Source of the DNA: Pegea sp. RAD2-039
Lineage: Eukaryota; Chordata; Thaliacea; Salpida; Salpidae
DNA length: 64,000 bases
Reading direction: 5' to 3'
NCBI GenBank assembly: GCA_034620365.1
Contig: JAQGEQ010000048.1
Coordinates: forward strand, 124,001-188,000
Positions 49,864 through 60,270 of this stretch are shown here, one piece after another; the stretch's first letter is position 1; each line of letters begins with the position of its first letter. The notes under the pieces were generated by a model. That model saw only the letters and a program-made list of their open reading frames with translations, ran no database searches and was not told the DNA's origin. A program made the translations under genes and the position numbers.

Positions 49864-52045
49864 ATGAATACCAATTATCATGAACATATGCAAAAACATT
49901 TTAAGTATAATTGCAAAAGTAAAGATTATACAGCTCATTCATCTAAGGTTCATTCTGTGGCATGGAATAAAGATGGACGAAAGTTAGCTTCTGGATCATA
50001 TGACCAAACTGCTTGTGTTTTTTCACTTGATCGAGATAAATTGGTTTGTTTCTATTATAAATATTTTTTAATTTGAGTATTTAAGTGATTTGAAGAATAT
50101 TTATGAAATAATTGTTTTTATACTAATTTGTTATTGAATAATTAATATTTTGATTAATTAGCCAACTTTATAGAAATATAATATATTTTAGACAAAGGAC
50201 TTCACATGTAAAGGACATACAGATAGTGTTGACCAGCTATGTTGGAATTCTCAAAATTCTGATATTTTTGCTACTGCATCTGGTGACAAAACAGTAAAAC
50301 TTTGGGACACTCGAACTGGCAAAAGTATTTCAACTGTCAATACTAAAGGTAACCCAACTTGTTGTCGTCATGTCAGAATCACTCGTGTTGTTCAAGCAGA
50401 AGTTGAACCATTTTAATATTGCCAACACTGTCATTTCTAAACTGTGATTCAACTTTATATTAAGTTTGTAGAAATGTCGCTCACTTAGAAATCTGTATAA
50501 GTTGGAATATTTTATCGAATGTACTTATATTCTACTAATATATCAATACTAAGTAGTTATATCCCTTAAGTTATATCAACTCAGATGACACACATTACAC
50601 CTTAATAAGCCCATACCACCTGGCATGTTAATCAGAGCAATTTTTCTCTCATACTTCACAATTAGTACTTGGAACCAGCTGCCATCAGACATTGTCATGT
50701 CAGAATCACTTGTGTTATTCTAGCAGAAGTTAAACCATTTTAATATTGCTAACACTGCCATTTCTAAACTGTGATTTTCCCCTTTTTTAAATTATTAACA
50801 TTCTATGTAATTATTCACTGTTATATGGTATGGAGACTACTGAAATGCCACATCTTTTTCTTTCTATAATTTTTAATTAATTATATATAATAGGAGTTAT
50901 TTGTGAAAATGTGTGTTAGCTTCAGGCTTTACATTTGTTGTAATCAATAAATAAAAATTTATAAATTCAGGAGAAAATATAAACATTTGCTGGAGTCCTG
51001 ATGGAAAAACCATAGCAGTAGGAAATAAAGAAGATCTGATTACATTTATTGATGTAAAAACAATGAAAGCACAATCATCACAACAATTTAAAGTTGAAGT
51101 ATGAAGCTGTTGATCATTTAAATATAAATAAACAGAATTCTTTCAGCTAATATTTTCATTGATAAATTTAACATATGGACAGATCTTTAAGTGAAGTGAA
51201 TATATTTCTACCAGTTGTAATCAGACTAGTGATTAGCAAATACTTTCCAGGTAAATGAAATCACCTGGAATAACCGAAATGATCAATTTTTTGTGACCAC
51301 TGGTCTTGGGGCAGTTTTAGTGCACAGGTTTCGATTTTTTTTATAATTTAATAAAATTTGAAAACAATATTTCTTTAAACTGATAATTATTTTATTATTT
51401 ACATAAAATGTGAACAATTTTGCACAATTCTCTCAGTTATCCTGATCTGAAGTTGACTCACTCTTTACAAGGACATACAGCTAACTGTATCTGTATCAAG
51501 TTCGATCCTGTAGGGAAATATTTTGCAACTGGAAGTGCAGATGCGATTGTTAATATTTGGGATAGCGATGAATTGATTGCAGTAAGAACTCTATCAAGGT
51601 AACTTCACATGAACGAGTTTGAATGGAATTGAACCTTTTTGGCTTCAGATTAGATTGGCCGATCAGAACTATTAGTTTTAATCAAGATGGAAGGATGCTG
51701 GCATCGGCTTCTGAAGATCATTTCATTGATATTGCTAATGTGGAGAATGGAGAGAAAATTTTCCAGGTTAGTCTCGCAGCTTGATAAAGACTTTTGTAGT
51801 TATGAGAGATCACAACAATTAAATGTTGAATCAATCAAGCACCTTAAGTAGTAGAAACTCCTCGGCAATTAGTACAAGTTGTTGTGATCTGATTTTATTT
51901 GCAGGTTCCTTGTGACTCGCCGACTTTTACAGTTGCTTGGCATCCGAAGTTTAAACTTCTCGCGTATGCTTGTGATGACAAGGAAAAATATAGTAGTAGA
52001 GATACGGGGGCTGTTAAGTTGTTTGGTTTACCCAATGATTCGTAA
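49864..52045 (+). CDS. THOC3: THO complex subunit 3 (WD40 protein)
   Basis: Subunit of the nuclear THO/TREX complex that couples transcription to mRNA packaging and export. Seven exons: 49864-50043, 50192-50348, 50971-51098, 51251-51327, 51437-51598, 51649-51766 and 51905-52045, all in frame, giving 320 residues. It is a WD40 propeller: HSSKVHSVAWNKDGRKLASG, GHTDSVDQLCWN, ASGDKTVKLWDTRTGK, INICWSPDGKTIAVG, NCICIKFDPVGKYFATGSAD, LDWPIRTISFNQDGRMLASA, SEDHFIDIA, and SPTFTVAWHPKFKLLAYACD, ending VKLFGLPNDS. These segments match THOC3/TEX1 rather than a generic WD40 protein. AATAAA lies 12 bases after the stop. Intron 2 (622 bp) carries LINE remnants. Convergent with pyruvate carboxylase. Confidence 0.95.
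50364..50776 (+). mobile_element. Two LINE tail remnants in THOC3 intron 2
   Basis: Copy one (50364-50448) reads VMSESLVLFKQKLNHFNIAN and is followed by its 3' UTR (50447-50541). Copy two (about 50562-50776) holds NSDDTHYTLISPYHLAC, FLSYFTISTWNQLPSDIVMS and, after a stop, QKLNHFNIANTAISKL. WNxLPxDIV..xSL..FK.KL..F is the typical C-terminal end of CR1/L2/Jockey-type LINE ORF2. The tails are in the same orientation as THOC3. The 85-bp coding end occurs twice (50364-50448 and 50691-50776). Confidence 0.82.
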
Positions 52046-52056
52046 ATTGAATTTTT

Positions 52057-52062
52057 AATAAA
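52057..52062 (+). terminator. Polyadenylation signal of THOC3
   Basis: AATAAA, 12 bases after the TAA stop. Confidence 0.6.
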
Positions 52063-52081
52063 ACAAATTGATAATATATAT

Positions 52082-52087
52082 TTTATT
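52082..52087 (-). terminator. Likely polyadenylation signal of pyruvate carboxylase
   Basis: AATAAA on the minus strand, about 150 bases after the stop. It is only 20 bases from the THOC3 signal, so the two convergent transcripts probably end within or across each other. Confidence 0.5.
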
Positions 52088-52234
52088 ACTACGAATATAT
52101 ATTGCAGTTGAAAAATTGCAGCATTTGTGTGTTAGTAACCTGGTAGTTATCAAGCATTCAATTAGAGACTAGTTCGTATTGCAGAAAGAAAAGTACAGCA
52201 ATGATTAGATAAGAATTAAAGAAGTCATTTTTGC

Positions 52235-55200
52235 TCATTCGATATTAACCAGTAGATCATCTGCTTCAACTTGATCGCCTTTATTAATCGAAATTTCCTG
52301 CACCACACCATCACATGTGGCTGCAACTTCCATTTCCATTTTCATCGCACTAATGATCACCAGAGGTTGCCCTTTCTTCACTTTCTCTCCAGACTACAAA
52401 CATCATTGATAAAATTCGAAGCAATCACATCACGTCAGTACCTTGACTTTGATCTCTAATACATCACCAGGCATTGGTGAACCAATAGATCCTTTCACAC
52501 CAGCTTTCGCTTTAGGATGAACATTCATCACCTGTGGATGACACAAATATAAAGACACAATCTCGCAAATAGAAGATTCCAACTTTGAGGGCTTCTTTAT
52601 CTTTGATATTCAGCGATCTTAGTTGACCATTTAGTTCCATAAAGACCTCTTTTTCTCCTGATTTCTTGTTCATCTCACCAACAGCGAGCGCTTTCATGTG
52701 CAGAGTGATACCTGAGAAGCAACATCAGCCAACAAGATCTCTTCAGCGATTTGTCAACTAACCAGGCTCCAAATTCACTTCAAATTCCTCAGCGATACGA
52801 GGACCCATCAAGAACCTAGGAGTGTCCAGTTTTTCTACTGGTCCATATTTACTGAAGTGAGTGAAGAAGTCACGTGCCACCTGTGCAGCGACAGTGAAGG
52901 AAAGGTTGGGTTGAAAGGTCACTTACTTTGGGGTAAAGCGCGGCGCTCATTGTGTCTTCACACGTGATGTTGTCTCCAAACTCTTCAACTAACTCACATT
53001 TAAGAGCATCTAAATCAAGTGGTTTGAGATCAGCACCTGGTCGTCCTTCAAACACCGACCGCTCTTTCACGATCTGTTGAAACTCATCTGATCAACAAAT
53101 CACTTCATCATCTCGCTTCTTTCACTCACATCGGATCGCAGAGGTTCCGGGAAACCACCTGGAGGATACCCGATGTATCCACGCATCATTTCGACCACCG
53201 ATTGAGGCAAGGAAAGCTCATCAGCTCGCTTTTGGACATCTTCTGGTGATAAATTGTTTTGGACCATATACTGAGCCATATCCCCGACCACTTTGGAAGA
53301 TGGAGTCACCTGGGAATAGATGAAGATGATAAGATCAGACGGAAGCGAGTTGATGACAAACTTTGATGAGGTCACCGAACATCTGGTTTGCTTCGGCATA
53401 TCGTTTCTTCACCTTAGAGAATTGACTTCCTAAACCCATTGAATGAGCTGCAAATAAGATGAAGATCAGATTCAAATCATATGAAGATCAGATTCAAATA
53501 AGATGAAGATCAGATTCAAATCAGATGAAGATCAGATTCAAATCAGATAAAGATCAGATTCAAATAAGATGAAGATCAGATTCAAATAAGATGAAGATCA
53601 GATTCAAATCAAATGAAGATCAGATTCAAAGATCAGATGAAGATCAGATTCAAAGATCAGATGAAGATCAAAGATGATACCTTGGAAATGAAGATTAGTG
53701 TATTGACCGCCAGGTATTTGATGTTGGTAAACACTGGAGTCTCCCGACTTCATCGTGACTGTACACTCAAAAGGAGCATACAACTGCCTCACTTGCTCCC
53801 AGTAATCGTTGTATCTCCCCACTTCCTCCATTGAAACTCCTAAAGTTGTAAAAAGTTCAAATGTCATTCACAAAAGCAACCAACTGTTTACCTGTATCAA
53901 GATTAGTTCGTTCACAAGATGTCACTATTGCACCTAAACTAGGTTGTGACGTCATCCCTGACATCGAGTCGATAGCGACATCTACAATATCAGCTCCGGC
54001 TTCAGCAGCTGCTAGCATAGCAGCAACACCTACATCGAGAAATCGACGATGAAATCATCAACAAAGTGATCTTTCATCTAACCTGACCCGGATGTATCAT
54101 GAGTGTGGATGTGGATTGGAAGATGAGGAAATCTTTGACGGAGTTCACAGACTAGGATCTTAGCAGCTTGTGGCTTCAACAGTCCGGCCATGTCCTATCA
54201 AATGAAAGAGTTTGAAAAGATGCAGGGATAGTGAAGGGTACCTTGATGCAGAGAATGTGTGTCCCCATCTTGACAAGCTCATCGGCCAGCTTCATATAAT
54301 AATTGAGATCATATTTAGTGTTAAGATGAGGATTAGAAATGTCTCCTGTGTAGCAGATTGAAGCTTCCACAACGCCACCAGCTTCAGCAACAGATTCACA
54401 ACCAATTTGCATATTTGGTAAGTAATTCATGGAATCAAAGACACGGAAGATATCCATTCCATTTTTCACTGCTAGATTACAAAATCTGCAGAAAAGTTTG
54501 AAAGTCAAAATAGAATCTTAAACGAGTTGGAAAATTGACATTTTAATTAACTAAACAAACAAATGGAAGGTCAAAGTCCATCGACAGTGAAAACAAAGAG
54601 GTTTTGTAAAGGACATATTAGTTAGCATCAATCAGGATTCGATCTTCTAGAAGCAGATGACTTCAAAGTATCTTTTCTTTAGGATTTGTCGGTCAAAGTC
54701 CGGATTCAATCCTTTATGTGATTATAAACTATTTTTACTGAATTTAAAATCAAAGTTTACAACTCAGTTTTGAAGTAATAATTAAAATTAATTTAAACTT
54801 TTCCATTTATTAACGAAATAAAAAATAGCTGAAAGTAGAAGAGGGTTGGTGTAAAACAAATAACAAAAGTTTATTTGAAATAAATATTTACAATATCTCA
54901 TAACAATTTGAACAATCGTAAAAACAAGCTTTTTGCAAATGAGAGAACAAAATCTTACTGTTTGACAACATTATCAGGATAACTGGTGTAGCCGACTGCG
55001 TTTGCCCCTCTTAAAAGCATCTGAAATGGGATATTAGGGATTTGTTCACGCATCTGTCGGAGCCGTTCCCAGGGACATTCATGAAGAAACCTCATTGCTA
55101 CATCAAAAGTAGCTCCTAGAAACGAAAAAGATGTTTGTTTTTGTGGTCGAAATAAAATAAGAGTTAGTAAGCACTTAAAGGCGATATATCAGCACATAAT

Positions 55201-58200
55201 GTCCCCACCACATACACAAGTTTCATAAATCGATTCAAATACCTGAAACAGCTAATAAAACGCTCAACAACAAAAACATTTAGAAGTAAACAAACTTTTC
55301 TGCTATTCAATGAATTATTTGAGAAAGATGTGACTGTGTGAAAGTAACTTTTAACAATTTATTAATCAGATTTTATTCAAGAAGTTAATGAAGTAGCATG
55401 TAATAGTTTAAAATTCAAATAGATAAGTGAGTTGTTATGTTACAACTGAAAGAGGCTTTTTTCATGGAAAGTTTTGAGATAAAAACACTCTGTAACATAC
55501 TTAAGTACAAGCTCCTAAAATGTTGTGAAAGTAAACAGACATTAGTGAAATGCTTCACAAATACAAACTACAATTCTTCAAAAATTTTAAAAAGATTGAA
55601 GTTAAAGATCATCTCTAACCTCCCCAATTCTCCAACGAAAATATATTATTAAAACGATGAGATAAGAAAGGACTGATCTTTGTGAGATCGTATGTCCTCA
55701 CACGAGTTGCCAGTAAGCTTTGATGAGCATCTCGCAATGTGGTATCAGTCAGTAAAAGTCCCGGATGTTCTCGGATTGCTTTTGCAAATGCTTCAGGACC
55801 TTTTTCAATCAAAAGATTTCTCCAACCGGATGGTGTCGTTGCATCTTTGGCAGTCAACAAATTGATGATTTGAAGACTGGAAGATCAACTGATCACACCT
55901 GGATCTATTCTAGGAGCTTCTACATCAGTGTATGGAGGAACTAGACTAGTAGGGAGAGGTGTGGAGGGTCCGTTGACCATCACTTCAGCTAGATAGTTGA
56001 GCAACCTTCCAGCTCGGTTCCTACTCGGAGTCATCTCAAACAACTAAAAGAGATTTGTTGCAAAGTCAGGTCACGTGACCAGTTAGTTGGCGGTCACTTT
56101 GGGGTTGTTGTCGATGAATTGAGTTGTGACCCCGCCCTCTAAAAAGCATTCGTTGCTAATGACGTTGAGCAGAAATGGAATATTTGTCTTCACTCCACGG
56201 ATGCGGAACTCTCGAAGAGCGCGGATTAATTTGCGCGCTGATGACGTCATATCCGGCGCGTGTGAAATCACTTTGACAAGAAGTGAATCGTAGTGTGGGG
56301 ATACTATGGCACCAGCGAAAGCTGAAGCACTATCTAATCGAATTCCCATTCCCTCTCCACTTCTAAACACCTTTAAAGAACCACTTGATGACCAGCAACC
56401 AGTGAAGGTGGACGTACTTCAATTCGGCCCGTGTCTGGCCGGAAATCACGGGCTGGGTCCTCAGTAGTGACCCGCACTTGAATAGCACATCCATTTACTG
56501 ATATCTTGTCTTGTTCGAGTCCCAGCTCTTTGAGTGAATGACCTTCTGCTATTTTGATTTGGGATTGGACCAGGTCGACACTACAGAAAAATAGTTTAGA
56601 GTAAAAACACTTTTGATGACTGCAAATTGAGATGCAAATTACCCGGTGACTTCTTCGGTGACTGTGTGCTCCACTTGAAGACGAGAATTAACTTCGATAA
56701 AGTAATGTCGACCCTACAAAACAATTTAAAGATCTTTAATCACTCGCAAGTGAGAAATTTTTGAAAGAATTCAGATATTCAATAAATCGAACAGCTTACT
56801 TGTTCATCGAGTAGAAACTCGACTGTCCCCGCGTTTTGGTAACCGACATGCCGGGCAATTTTAAGGGCATCCTCAGAAAGAGTTTGTCGGATTTCAGGCT
56901 TCAGATGTAAGCCAGGTGCCAGCTCAACAACTTTCTGATATCTACGTTGAATAGAACAATCGCGTTCGTACAAGTGCACGATGTTTCCTTGCGCATCTCC
57001 TGCAGATGAACAACGATTTGACGATTATCTCTACTAATCAGGATACGAGACTCACCAAGAATTTGAACTTCTATATGTCTAGGACCTTCTAAATATCTTT
57101 CAATAAACATCGAACCATTTCCAAAAGCTTTTTCAGCTTCAGATACTGCTCTGTTGAAGTTATCTTCCAAAGTCTAAATTGAAATTAGATAAGTTTGAGA
57201 AATAAGGAAGCTATAAACATCTACTTCGACATCTTCAACCAATCTCATTCCTCTTCCACCTCCTCCAAACGCAGCTTTGAAGATAACAGGACATCCATGT
57301 TGATCTACAAATGCTTTTGCTTCCTCCAAAGAAGTTATTGGAGTCTCAGTACCAGGTATGACCGGTACACCTATGAAAAAAAGAAGTCAATTATTGATGT
57401 AAGAGTTGATGGAAGAGACCAGCTTCGATAGCAATCTTGCGGGCTGCAACTTTATCTCCCATTTGCTGAACTACTGTAGGAGAAGGACCAATGAAACGGA
57501 TTCCAGCATCTACACACGCTTGTGCGAAATCAGATCTTTCAGAGAGGAAGCCATAACCAGGATGAACAGCATCTGCTCCTACTCTCTAGGTTCAAATATG
57601 ATGAGATTAGATGAAATAGATCTTTTATATTTCACCTTTGCAATATTGATTATTTCAGGAAAGTTTAAATATGCTTCGACCGGGGCTAAACCTTTGCCAA
57701 CCAAATACGACTCATCAGCCTTTTGCCTGTGCATATGTCCAGTATCTTGTTCGGAATATATAGCCACGGTATTTATTCCTAGTTCAGTGCATGCTCGAAA
57801 AACACGAGTGGCAATTTCTCCTCTGTTTGCGACTAAAACCTACAGGAAATGACTCGTATTCGGGTTGAAATTGTTTAACTAAGCTAGAAAATTAACTCTA
57901 TTTTAACAAATCTCAGTTAGGTATTCGATATTTGATCTTTTGAAAACTTATCGATAAACTAAATAGAAAATTTTTTAACAGTTGATGGAATTTTTACCTT
58001 TCGAATTGGTTTTATTTCACATTTTTCTGATTTGTTAGAATCTATAATCTGATTAATAGATGACAACTTGTAAGAACGCTTGCCATACTAGAAAAATACA
58101 AACGACAAAATTAAATGTTTGCAGTTTAAGACAAGTAAATATAATTTAAACACTGTTTTATATAATTAACTTATAATATTAGTGATCACCTGCAAATGAG

Positions 58201-58270
58201 AGTTTACTTGACTTCTTGACAATCTATAACCAACATTAAGAAATTTGTAGTTACATTGAGCAATAAACAT
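52235..58270 (-). CDS. PC: Pyruvate carboxylase, complete
   Basis: Mitochondrial biotin enzyme making oxaloacetate from pyruvate, bicarbonate and ATP. Twenty-four exons: 58190-58270, 57998-58087, 57636-57839, 57420-57585, 57225-57370, 57056-57173, 56800-56999, 56643-56713, 56418-56580, 56098-56370, 55899-56043, 55620-55844, 54959-55115, 54242-54485, 54083-54194, 53892-54029, 53681-53839, 53362-53447, 53130-53309, 52927-53073, 52763-52880, 52584-52711, 52442-52531 and 52235-52393. They sum to exactly 1200 codons (1199 residues; human 1178). The N-terminus [20 protein letters not shown] is basic without acids, fitting a mitochondrial presequence. Biotin carboxylase: [38 protein letters not shown]. 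Carboxyltransferase: [30 protein letters not shown]. Biotin lysine: SAMKMEME near 52345. The DNMT3 gene ends 215 bp upstream. Confidence 0.98.
53463..53672. repeat. 22-bp tandem repeat in a pyruvate carboxylase intron
   Basis: About nine units of agattcaaatcagatgaaga plus two bases, with variants (aagatgaag, shortened units near the end), fill most of the 233-bp intron 53448-53680. The repeat starts within some 15 bases of the acceptor on the gene strand and ends within 10 bases of the donor. Confidence 0.88.
54486..54958 (-). other. Longer intron of pyruvate carboxylase
   Basis: 473 bp, AT-rich, between the [12 protein letters not shown] exon and the [13 protein letters not shown] exon. No other content seen. 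Confidence 0.7.
55116..55619 (-). other. Longer intron of pyruvate carboxylase
   Basis: 504 bp, AT-rich, between the exon ending FSLENWGG and the exon starting ATFDVAMRF. The 71-codon plus-strand frame inside it is not supported as a gene. Confidence 0.7.
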
Positions 58271-58485
58271 CTCAATAAATTTTTATTAATTAATATCAAA
58301 AAGAACTTCTTAGAATAAGCTTGCTAAAAAAATGACTTGAGGTAAAGATTATAAAGATAACATTTATCATTTCAGATAAAATCAGAACATAACAAAAGTA
58401 TTTGAGAAAGTTTATAAATAGTATAAAAATAAATAAGATATATTTGACAACAACAAATTAAAGGAATTTTTTCACAACAATATCT
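58271..58485 (-). promoter_or_regulatory. Short intergenic spacer between DNMT3-like gene and pyruvate carboxylase
   Basis: 215 bp separate two same-strand genes. On the gene strand the first AATAAA after the DNMT3 stop is at 58287-58282, just 12 bases before the pyruvate carboxylase ATG. That ATG is immediately preceded by AG in an AT/T-rich context (ttattgag then ATG). The spacer must hold the DNMT3 3' end and the PC 5' end, or the pair is co-transcribed. Confidence 0.45.
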
Positions 58486-60270
58486 TCAATCAATTACTTT
58501 AAACTTATCTTTTAAAGGTTTTAATATCTGTCTAATCACTGGAACTGACCAAGATCGACTAAGCAATACAAGCCTTTCTTTAGGCGTTAGATTATTAACA
58601 TCAGTATAATGAGGAGGAACACCAAAGACACGTTCAATTTCAATTGTCCATAAACAGTCAGGATGGTCATTATGCATAACAAAAGGGTTTCCATTAGAAT
58701 CTCTAGAAATGCTGGATTTTTTTGAGGTTATTGTGTTTAGTTTTTCAACCATTGCAATTCTACCAGGTTCTAAGCAATCTTGAACTGTAAGTTTACTAAT
58801 TTTTGAAGAATCTGGTTTAAAATCATTTAGACCAGGAACATTTCCCCAGAAAAACCTAGGACGGGCAGCAGCACTGACCTCAATGGCATTTATTTTTATT
58901 GGCTCACTACATAGAAATCTTGAAATTCTTTCCCTTTCAACTTTCTTCATTGAAACAACATTTTCAAAAAGCCAATAAAATGGTTGCTTACAAGATAAAC
59001 AATTTCTTTTCTGGTTGATGCATGATCTTAAATTTTTATAACACGAAGGTTTAATTGCTTGTAATATTCGGTAAAAATCAAAAAACAGACAACCACTTCC
59101 CTTCGGGTCAATTAAGCCGCGACGTCTTGGATTGGCTCCAGAAAGATCATTACATGGGCTCCCTGCCATCACAAGATCAAACCGTCCTAATTTTATCACA
59201 TCATCTTCAGTTAAAGAAGTTATATCACCGACATGAACAACTTCTGGGTGCCAGTTTTCAACTATTTTTATGGCATTATCATCTATTTCAGAAGCTACAA
59301 AAGTATCTATTTTAATCCCAAGTTGCTTTAATGCAATGATTCCAGTTCCTATTCCATCAAATAATGACAAGACTTTGATAGGAGGCTTGGTTTTAATTAA
59401 AAGATTAAAATCATTCGAAGAAGAAGAAAGTAAAGATGAATTTAAAGTAGAAGGTAGAGTTGGTTGTATATGAAAATGTGAACTATCAGAGAAACCAGCT
59501 TTCTTCAAAAGGTTTTTATCAAGATAGTTGGACTGATTGCAGAAACTTCGTTTTTTCTTTTTATAAAACTTTAAAACAAATACAGCACAGTTGGAACAAA
59601 AGAAAAGAGTCATTTTTTCCTGAGTATGATTAGAAGAAGAAAGTTGTTTGGTTCTTTCTATGATTTTTGATTTGAAGCTTTCATCTAAATTAAGAAATAC
59701 AATAGTTTTCAGGAAGAAAAATAAATTATTGAATAAAGTAAAATGTTGAATGAAGCTGGTTTTCAAACTACAAATAGGGCATTCATTTCCACAAATATAT
59801 GTTCCAATTAGCTTTATTTTATGTAAGTTTTCTTTTTCTTTAATCAATTCCAAATACCTAATATTTTTAGGAGTTTTTTTAGAATTATTTACTTTAAAAT
59901 AAACGTTTTGTCCATGAACAACTTGAAAATCTTGATCAGAAGGATAAAAGTAGAGACTTTTTGAGCCTTCATCTACTTCACATATATTTTCTTTATTTTT
60001 ATATGAAACTGAACTTGTGGAATAATTAACAGTTTTAGCATTTTCATCTGAATAGCAATTAGACTTTTCTTTCAAAATACATTTCTTTCTTTTTAGAAGT
60101 AATTTAGAATCAATATTTAACTTCGTTTTTTTTAACCTTTGAACTCGTTGTTGTTTCTTTTCAATGTCATTTTGCATAAAAGTAATCACTTTTTCATACA
60201 AACCAATATCCTTCTGAAGATCATTTGGCATATTAGATGATCGTTTATATGTAAAAATTAGTATTATCAT
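58486..60270 (-). CDS. DNMT3-type DNA (cytosine-5) methyltransferase, intronless
   Basis: A de novo-type cytosine methyltransferase of 594 residues in one exon (581 if the second Met at 60231, MPNDLQK, is the start). Motif I LSLFDGIGTG (residue about 303), motif IV GSPCNDLSGANP with the catalytic cysteine (about 371), motif VI FENVVSMK (about 436), motif VIII PRFFWGNVPG, motif IX VQDCLEPGRIA, and motif X SRSWSVPVIRQILKPLKDKF are present; the PCN and ENV forms and the spacing are those of DNMT3. The region at about 155-250 keeps only a few cysteines (CGNECPIC, CSNCAVF) of the ADD zinc-binding domain, and no PWWP domain is visible. A cysteine-rich insert (about 406-428) precedes motif VI. Same strand as pyruvate carboxylase, 215 bp upstream of its ATG. 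Confidence 0.93.
   Translation of the reverse strand: MIILIFTYKRSSNMPNDLQKDIGLYEKVITFMQNDIEKKQQRVQRLKKTKLNIDSKLLLKRKKCILKEKSNCYSDENAKTVNYSTSSVSYKNKENICEVDEGSKSLYFYPSDQDFQVVHGQNVYFKVNNSKKTPKNIRYLELIKEKENLHKIKLIGTYICGNECPICSLKTSFIQHFTLFNNLFFFLKTIVFLNLDESFKSKIIERTKQLSSSNHTQEKMTLFFCSNCAVFVLKFYKKKKRSFCNQSNYLDKNLLKKAGFSDSSHFHIQPTLPSTLNSSLLSSSSNDFNLLIKTKPPIKVLSLFDGIGTGIIALKQLGIKIDTFVASEIDDNAIKIVENWHPEVVHVGDITSLTEDDVIKLGRFDLVMAGSPCNDLSGANPRRRGLIDPKGSGCLFFDFYRILQAIKPSCYKNLRSCINQKRNCLSCKQPFYWLFENVVSMKKVERERISRFLCSEPIKINAIEVSAAARPRFFWGNVPGLNDFKPDSSKISKLTVQDCLEPGRIAMVEKLNTITSKKSSISRDSNGNPFVMHNDHPDCLWTIEIERVFGVPPHYTDVNNLTPKERLVLLSRSWSVPVIRQILKPLKDKFKVID

Noticed and set aside
55150-55260. Possible extra pyruvate carboxylase exon on the minus strand
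   Set aside because: Frame has [13 protein letters not shown] but no homology, and joining 55620 directly to 55115 keeps frame and reads [14 protein letters not shown] as in the family.
55845-55876. Extension of the pyruvate carboxylase exon to an acceptor at 55877 (adding [10 protein letters not shown])
   Set aside because: The phase does not match the upstream exon; the acceptor at 55845 fits phase and family length.
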